Positions 40,496-41,518 of a stretch of DNA of 41,518 nt are shown here, piece by piece. Made by a program: the position numbers and the translations under genes. Within the stretch, counting starts at the first letter, position 1. Every line of letters starts with the position of its first letter. This stretch comes from Phallusia fumigata (lineage: Eukaryota > Chordata > Ascidiacea > Phlebobranchia > Ascidiidae), in the NCBI GenBank assembly GCA_008931825.1, contig QXVZ01028765.1:1-41518 (forward strand). Reading direction: 5' to 3'. Under the pieces are notes generated by a model. The model was not told where the DNA came from and searched no databases. It was given only the letters and a program-made list of their open reading frames with translations.

Positions 40496-41518
40496 CTGTG
40501 AAAAAAAGAAAATTTAAAATGATTGGGGTAACCCTTTTTTTACCCAAACCTATAAACCAAACTAAACAGCACAAAAAAAAACATTTTGGGTCATAAAGTG
40601 GGTGAACAACTTAAACTCATAAATTGCATTTTATGTAAAGTAATTTACTACCATAAGCATAACTTTTACATTTTGGAAGCCAACAGTGGGAAAAAAACTG
40701 GGAAAAAGTTGTTGATGCATAACTTAAGATGCCCATCTATCATTTGTAAAAACTCTGGATTTGTAAAAACTCTTTTTTCACCAAAACAAGTAATTTGGAC
40801 CACTGTTTTTTTTGACCAAACAAAAACACAAAAAAAACAGTTTGGAAGGGGACTTACGACATGAAGTGTTTTATTTAATTTGAAATTGTATTCAACTATT
40901 CGTACAACAGTTCAATGTGGTGTCATAAAGCGTTTGTGAATGTGGGTATAAAATTTCATTGAGTCAGGCACAGTACAAAAGGCTTCTTTATTAGAGTGAA
41001 ACCACAAGGATATGGAATTTACATGTTACAAAATTTGAAATGAGCAAGTTATCAGTATATCACAGCTAGACTGCTTATTAACCTCATTTCAAATATTTTG
41101 CAATGAAAATGCAGTTTTAATTACAAATTATGAAATTTGTCTTCAAGCTTTTTCTTCCTGTTTCCACTACAAAGCATTGGTCATCAAACTGTAGCATTTG
41201 AATTTTTTAATTGGTAATACACTGGACTGACATGACAAACCTAAGCATGTTGGTGAATTACAAGTATGACTATATCAGCAACCGATGCACTAAAATTGCA
41301 TTGAATAGCTTGGTACCAATTGAACATTGTTCTTAAACCACCATTTTAAAATTAAACCAAGAAAATTGTCAATTTAAGTGACGTCCGAATACAACTTTTT
41401 CGAGATGAGTACAATTAAAAGCTTTGATGGAAAATTGTCATGAGGATGAGATTAAGCTGACACAAACACCCAGACTGAAAATTTAAACATGTCAAATATG
41501 ATACTTGGGAATTGCCTT
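40496..41518. other. HIP1R intron at right edge, no exon confirmed
   Basis: 1 kb of AT-rich sequence upstream of the first visible HIP1R exon. A minus-strand stretch ending CTTCATGTC before GTAAGT (near 40860) could be a short exon (EYNFKLNKTLHV), but it has no similarity support. Confidence 0.5.

Noticed and set aside
40860-40910. Possible HIP1R exon EYNFKLNKTLHV ending at GTAAGT
   Set aside because: No similarity to the family at this point, and only a weak acceptor. The true upstream exon may lie outside the window.
1-41518. CRISPR arrays, bacterial operons or prophage elements
   Set aside because: No regularly spaced repeats or prokaryotic gene organisation. The window is intron-bearing animal DNA.

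Overview
This looks like nuclear DNA from an animal. It is AT-rich and intron-dense, and two gene families characteristic of metazoans can be read exon by exon from the minus strand. Compact introns, chordate-like BCR/ABR and HIP1R genes, and strong allelic polymorphism left in the assembly suggest a tunicate such as Ciona. The species is an inference; the gene identities are much firmer.

Layout. (1) Positions 358-20137, minus strand: 23 coding exons of a BCR/ABR-family gene (RhoGEF DH-PH, then C2, then RhoGAP). All junctions agree in phase and give about 1,127 residues. The end of the RhoGAP domain lies beyond position 1. (2) Positions 20138-28900: about 8.8 kb with no recognisable gene, apart from a promoter-like module near 23.08-23.23 kb. 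(3) Positions 29216-30040, minus strand: a broken, unprocessed copy of HIP1R THATCH-domain exons plus part of an upstream intron. (4) Positions 30436-31357, plus strand: a small SAM-dependent methyltransferase gene whose reading frame is interrupted once near its 5' end. (5) Positions 34976-40495, minus strand: the 3' half of a HIP1/HIP1R (Sla2-type) gene with THATCH (I/LWEQ) actin-binding domain exons, running off the right edge. The exons for the THATCH core are absent, and an N at 36839 sits exactly where they should be.

Assembly condition dominates interpretation. There are seven single Ns (6798, 11659, 14752, 16258, 20117, 36839, 37860). Four of them (6798, 11659, 14752, 37860) are flanked by near-identical direct copies of 0.11-1.3 kb. 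The simplest reading is unmerged allelic contig ends. Apparent tandem duplications of five coding exons (one BCR PH exon, two BCR linker exons, two HIP1R exons) are therefore probably not real.

The genes do not form a pathway cassette. BCR/ABR proteins regulate Rho-family GTPases, HIP1R links clathrin coats to actin, and the methyltransferase is an unrelated neighbour. Mobile and repeated DNA includes a 207-bp foldback/MITE element at the left edge, tRNA-derived SINEs, a hAT-like MITE, a repeat carrying a conserved GTCGAAACGT-type hairpin, and a 0.2-kb dispersed repeat present on both sides of the methyltransferase gene. I did not find a new molecular system. The most informative observations are the collapsed-gap haplotype duplications, the HIP1R pseudogene with its missing functional counterpart, and an apparent excess of palindromic TGACGTCA sites.
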